Below, piece by piece: positions 63,893 to 64,000 of a DNA stretch of 64,000 nt. The DNA is taken from assembly GCF_026210795.1 (NCBI RefSeq), contig NC_089443.1:2666001-2730000 (forward strand). The letters run 5' to 3'. The stretch's first letter is position 1. Every line of letters starts with the position of its first letter. The translations under genes were made by a program, and so were the position numbers. This stretch comes from Rhizophagus irregularis. Lineage: Eukaryota; Glomeromycota; Glomeromycetes; Glomerales; Glomeraceae. A model generated the notes under the pieces. It had not been told where the DNA came from. It made no database searches and saw nothing but the letters and a program-made list of their open reading frames with translations.

Positions 63893-64000
63893 AATTTGAG
63901 AATTGATAAACTCGTAGGTTTTTATTTTAATGGACAGATACAATAATTTTAATAGTAATAAAATGTAATTAATCTCTTCGCTAATAAACAAAAATAATAT
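63893..64000. other. 3' flank of the remodeler gene
   Basis: A short AT-rich sequence following the stop, with AATAAA-like words (TAATAAAATG near 63955). Probably 3' UTR. Confidence 0.4.

Overview
The window looks like nuclear DNA of an arbuscular mycorrhizal fungus, most likely Rhizophagus or a close relative. The evidence is very AT-rich intergenic DNA, genes split by many short introns with GTATGT/GTAAGT donors, fungal housekeeping genes, and dense transposon debris including a RING-finger protein family that I recognise as expanded in Glomeromycotina. The species call is an inference; no search was possible.

Six host genes are supported. Minus strand: a secretory alpha/beta-hydrolase-fold protein without the usual nucleophile (7370-9505, 9 exons) and a DsbA/FrnE-type thioredoxin-fold oxidoreductase (11242-12064, 3 exons). 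Centre: gamma-tubulin complex component 3 (32664-36582, 18 exons), mitochondrial ribosomal protein bL32m (36695-37021, minus) and, divergent from it, the mitochondrial ribosome-silencing factor RsfS/MALSU1 (37228-38141, 2 exons). Right end: the SNF2 remodeler LSH/HELLS/Irc5 (59944-63892, 14 exons). Two of these genes have a GC-AG intron.

Nearly everything else is transposon-derived, and many boundaries can be read from terminal inverted repeats (TIRs) and target-site duplications (TSDs). There are two diverged copies of a non-coding retroelement with 15-17 bp TSDs (825-1929 and 14725-15889); Tc1/mariner-type elements with TA targets (2236-3197, 5748-6794, 16265-16455, 22144-22631, 54892-55373, 55585-56011); a hAT-type MITE family with 8-bp TSDs (seven copies); and a decayed LINE (23655-31379) split by a CACTA-type element (26808-29893) full of a two-hairpin satellite. 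A decayed CACTA/Tnp2 locus with two divergent broken genes fills 42-51 kb and has itself been hit by at least four smaller elements. At 51263-52755, hAT-type elements are nested three deep.

The most interesting object is at 16986-21548. It is a 4.56-kb element with TIRs beginning AGCATAGYGGACAT and a perfect 9-bp TSD, and its only gene is a nearly intact member of the RING-finger family. A 611-bp non-autonomous relative with the same TIRs lies at 31905-32515, just upstream of the gamma-tubulin complex gene. Together they suggest that this protein family is the transposase of a DNA transposon group. A second cross-cutting signal is a small hairpin module (core TTCGTCTC...GAGACGAA) that recurs inside several unrelated elements.
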